A DNA stretch of 15,557 nt, from the NCBI GenBank assembly GCA_004557735.1, contig SFFV01000031.1, positions 1 to 15,557 of the forward strand, in the 5' to 3' direction. Under the pieces are notes generated by a model. That model ran no database searches. It had not been told where the DNA came from and saw only the letters and a program-made list of their open reading frames with translations. Source of the DNA: Clostridiales bacterium (GTDB taxonomy: Bacteria; Bacillota; Clostridia; Oscillospirales; Oscillospiraceae). A program made the position numbers and the translations under genes. Each line of letters begins with the position of its first letter. The first letter of the stretch is position 1. Positions 13,195 through 15,557 of this stretch are shown in pieces.

Positions 13195-14613
13195 ATGCAC
13201 AGAACGTATTTCCGGACCTTCACCACGACCGCGGTGATGGTCCTTGTGAGCTTTCTGCTCATCGGCGCAGCGTTCGGCTTTGCGAGCCGGCAGGTGTTCG
13301 TGTCCGAGACGCGCGAGAGCATGATGACAAACTCGCGCGAGATCTCCCGCATGGCGGTTGCCTATGCCGCCGAGGGCGATCTCCGCTCGCTCGAGCTGCG
13401 CATGACGCTCAGCACCATCGGCGCGAGCACAAATCAGCACATTTTCATCGTCAATCCCTCGGGTTATATCATCACATGCTCGGATTCCGCCGTTTTCTGC
13501 GAGCATATCGGAAAGCGTCTTGACAGGAGCGTGACGGCGCTGCTGCCGGAGTCCGGCACGATCACATCGCTCGGCACGCTGGGCGGGTTTTATGCGAGCG
13601 AGCACTATACCGTCATATCCGCGCTCACCGACGATGACGCGCTGCTCGGCCATCTGTTTGTTTCCAAGGACACGGGTACCGCGCTCTCCATATGGGAGAC
13701 GATCGTGCCGCTGTTCTTCCTCATCAGCCTCATCGTGCTCTTTCTTGCGCTCATTTTCAGCTACGCCAGCTCCAAATATTTCGCCAAACCCCTGCGTGAC
13801 ATGGCGGATGCGGCGCGGCGCTTCGGGCGCGGCGAGCTGGACGTCCGCGTGGAGTCGACCGACAGCTCCGACGAGATCGGCGAGCTGACGGAGGCGTTTA
13901 ACTCCATGGCAAATTCGCTTGAGCAGTCGGAAACAAAACGGCGCGAATTTATCGCGAACGTTTCGCACGAACTCAAAACCCCCATGACGACGATCTCCGG
14001 CTTTGCCGACGGCATTCTCGACGGGACGATCCCGCCGGAATCGGAAAAGAAGTATCTCCAGATCATCTCCTCGGAGACGAAGCGGCTGGCGCGGCTCGTG
14101 CGCAGCATGCTGGAGCTTTCGCGCCTGCAGGCGAAGGATCGCGCAACGCTTCTGAAAAGCAGCTTCGATATTTCCGAGCAGCTTCGGCTCACGCTCATCA
14201 CGTTTGCCGACAAGATCGACCAGAAGCATCTGGATGTGGAGTTCAATGTCCCCGAAGAGGAGATCAAGGTTCTCGGCGATGTGGATGCCATCACGCAGGT
14301 CATTTACAATCTGCTGGATAACGCCATTAAGTTTTCGCGCGAGAACTCGCCGCTCACCATTTCCCTCTGGAAAGACAGCAAAAAGGCATATGTCTCCGTC
14401 CGTAACTGCGGCAGCACGATCCCGGAGGCGGAGATCCCGCTCCTCTTCGACCGGTTCCACAAATCCGACCGCAGCCGCAGTCAGGACCGCGACGGCGTCG
14501 GTCTGGGGCTTTATATCGTCAAAACCATTTTAAACAACCACGGCGAGGATATTGCCGTAACAAGCCGCCAGGGTGTGACCGACTTTGTGTTCACGCTCGC
14601 GCTCAAACCGTAA
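13195..14613 (+). CDS. Sensor histidine kinase (system 3)
   Basis: A 472-residue membrane kinase. It has a first helix at about 11-30, an extracytoplasmic sensor at about 31-166 with two cysteines (TCSDSAVFCEH, C95 and C102), a second helix at about 168-190, a HAMP linker (about 191-243, SDEIGELTEAFNSM), a HisKA domain with H258 in FIANVSHELKTPMTTI, and an HATPase domain. The N box YNLLDNAIKFS (N376) and G2 DGVGLGLYIV are intact. The G1 box reads NCGSTIP (N404) instead of DxGxG. Asn at this place occurs in other Firmicute kinases as I recall, so activity is not excluded. The start is 3 bases after the regulator stop with no clear ribosome binding site, suggesting translational coupling. The gene ends 18 bases before the protease gene. 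Confidence 0.94.
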   Translation: MHRTYFRTFTTTAVMVLVSFLLIGAAFGFASRQVFVSETRESMMTNSREISRMAVAYAAEGDLRSLELRMTLSTIGASTNQHIFIVNPSGYIITCSDSAVFCEHIGKRLDRSVTALLPESGTITSLGTLGGFYASEHYTVISALTDDDALLGHLFVSKDTGTALSIWETIVPLFFLISLIVLFLALIFSYASSKYFAKPLRDMADAARRFGRGELDVRVESTDSSDEIGELTEAFNSMANSLEQSETKRREFIANVSHELKTPMTTISGFADGILDGTIPPESEKKYLQIISSETKRLARLVRSMLELSRLQAKDRATLLKSSFDISEQLRLTLITFADKIDQKHLDVEFNVPEEEIKVLGDVDAITQVIYNLLDNAIKFSRENSPLTISLWKDSKKAYVSVRNCGSTIPEAEIPLLFDRFHKSDRSRSQDRDGVGLGLYIVKTILNNHGEDIAVTSRQGVTDFVFTLALKP

Positions 14614-14631
14614 AAGGCGGAAAGGAGTTTT

Positions 14632-15557
14632 ATGGAAAATCAGGAATCTTTATGGTACGCCTGCTCCGGCGATGCGCCGGAGCAGGCGGCCCCGCGCCGC
14701 GCCCCGGCCCGGAGGCCGAAGGGGAAACTGCCCGTCTGGGGCATCGCGCTGATCATCGTCGCCGTGGCGGTTGTGATCATCGGCTCATGTCTGCTCTTTC
14801 GCGGCGGCGCGGGCATGGACCCGACAGCCCCCGGCGCGGCCGACGAGCTGCCGCGTGATTACAAATCGTTTTTTGAAAACTATTTTACCGCGAATGAGGA
14901 GACAAAGGAATGCACGATCCCGACGGTGCAGACCGCAAAGCGCGTGACGCTCACGCTCTCCCCCGCCGGGGAAGCGCCGCTCACCGCGCAGGAGATCTAC
15001 GAGCACTGCGCGCCCTCGATCGTCGCCGTCTCCGCGTTCCCGGACGAAACGTCGGACGAGAGCTACTTCTGGGGCTCCGGCGTCATTCTTACCGAGGACG
15101 GATATATCCTCACGAACTCGCACGTTGTGGAGGGCGCCTGCCGCGCGCGCATTACGCTCTGGGACGATACGGAGTATGACGCTCTTCTTGTCGGCTATGA
15201 TCCGCGTACCGACATCGCTGTTTTGAAAGTCTCCGCATACGGTCTCACCGCTGCGACATTCGCCTCGGCCGATTCTCTGCTCGTCGGCGACACTGTATAT
15301 GCCATCGGAAATCCGCTCGGCAAGGAATTTCGCAGCACGATGACCGAGGGCATCATTTCCGGCATCAACCGCGACATTTCCTACAACGGCGTCACCAACA
15401 GCCTTCTCCAGACCTCCGCGCCGATCAACGAGGGGAACTCCGGCGGCGCGCTCATCAACGTTTACGGGCAGGTCGTCGGCATTACCAACATGAAAATGAG
15501 CAGCCGGTATATCGGCTCGGTGTCCATTGAGGGCGTGGCGTTCGCCATTCCGTCGGG
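14632..15557 (+). CDS. htrA: Membrane-anchored HtrA/DegP-like serine protease (partial, 3' end outside window)
   Basis: The frame starts at ATG 14632 behind AAAGGAG (14620-14626) and is open to the window edge (308 residues visible). A Pro/Arg-rich cytoplasmic tail (1-33) precedes a single membrane helix (about 35-56). A spacer follows, then a trypsin-like domain from about 115 with the triad H164 (TNSHVVEG), D194 (RTDIAVLKV) and S270 (NEGNSGGAL; GNSGGPL is commoner). The oxyanion and specificity region AIGNPLG is visible. The PDZ domain expected after the protease core would lie beyond the edge. HtrA proteases degrade misfolded proteins outside the cytoplasmic membrane. In Bacillus, CssRS controls htrA expression, which makes system 3 just upstream a plausible regulator here. 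N-terminal cysteines at 11 and 53 are not in a lipobox. Confidence 0.93.
   Translation, partial: MENQESLWYACSGDAPEQAAPRRAPARRPKGKLPVWGIALIIVAVAVVIIGSCLLFRGGAGMDPTAPGAADELPRDYKSFFENYFTANEETKECTIPTVQTAKRVTLTLSPAGEAPLTAQEIYEHCAPSIVAVSAFPDETSDESYFWGSGVILTEDGYILTNSHVVEGACRARITLWDDTEYDALLVGYDPRTDIAVLKVSAYGLTAATFASADSLLVGDTVYAIGNPLGKEFRSTMTEGIISGINRDISYNGVTNSLLQTSAPINEGNSGGALINVYGQVVGITNMKMSSRYIGSVSIEGVAFAIPS

Noticed and set aside
12439..14460. Open frame of 673 codons on the minus strand across system 3
   Set aside because: It is antisense to two well-supported genes. Its composition is Arg/His/Asp-rich with no recognisable domain, as expected from the mirror of GC-rich codon usage.
1..15557. CRISPR arrays, tRNA/rRNA genes, insertion sequences, phage or toxin-antitoxin genes
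   Set aside because: I looked for spaced direct repeats, cloverleaf-like segments, transposase motifs and small paired ORFs and saw none with support.

Overview
The window looks like a chromosomal stretch from a GC-rich Firmicute, most likely of class Clostridia (Oscillospiraceae or a relative). This is inferred from strong AGGAGG-type ribosome binding sites, a YqhQ/DUF1385 gene next to prmC, a recA-recX pair, three Bacillota-style OmpR/histidine kinase pairs and GC-rich third codon positions. No sequence search was possible. I see no tRNA, rRNA, CRISPR array, transposase, phage gene or integration site.

Region 1 (1-8718, all + strand) is a tightly packed gene train: the 3' end of an unrecognised gene; a response regulator and a histidine kinase (two-component system 1, kinase reading frame broken near 1550); a YqhQ-like membrane protein; prmC (release factor methyltransferase); recA; recX; rimO (S12 methylthiotransferase); and cysS. 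Gaps are 9-27 bases, recA/recX share one base and recX/rimO share four, and I see no internal terminator. The train ends in two successive hairpins after cysS (8737-8762 and 8782-8810).

Region 2 (8719-9529) holds one small orphan gene for a two-helix membrane protein with a bacterial PH-like tail. It lies between the cysS terminators and a 15-bp-stem terminator that it shares with the convergent minus-strand genes.

Region 3 (9530-12314, minus strand) is ispE (isoprenoid precursor kinase), then a KdpD-type histidine kinase that keeps the DUF4118 membrane domain but lacks the large N-terminal KdpD sensor, then a KdpE-type regulator (system 2). No potassium transporter gene is in view.

Region 4 (12315-15557, + strand) begins at an AT-rich divergent promoter region. 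It encodes a third OmpR regulator and kinase followed 18 bases later by an HtrA/DegP-like membrane-anchored serine protease that runs off the window. This suggests an envelope-stress circuit.

The window is mostly conserved housekeeping plus an unusual density of signalling genes: three complete or nearly complete two-component systems in 15.5 kb. I found no convincing novel system. The observations most worth a second look are the broken kinase of system 1, the packing of recA with signalling and translation genes, the truncated KdpD-like sensor, the kinase-to-protease arrangement, and the orphan PH-like gene.
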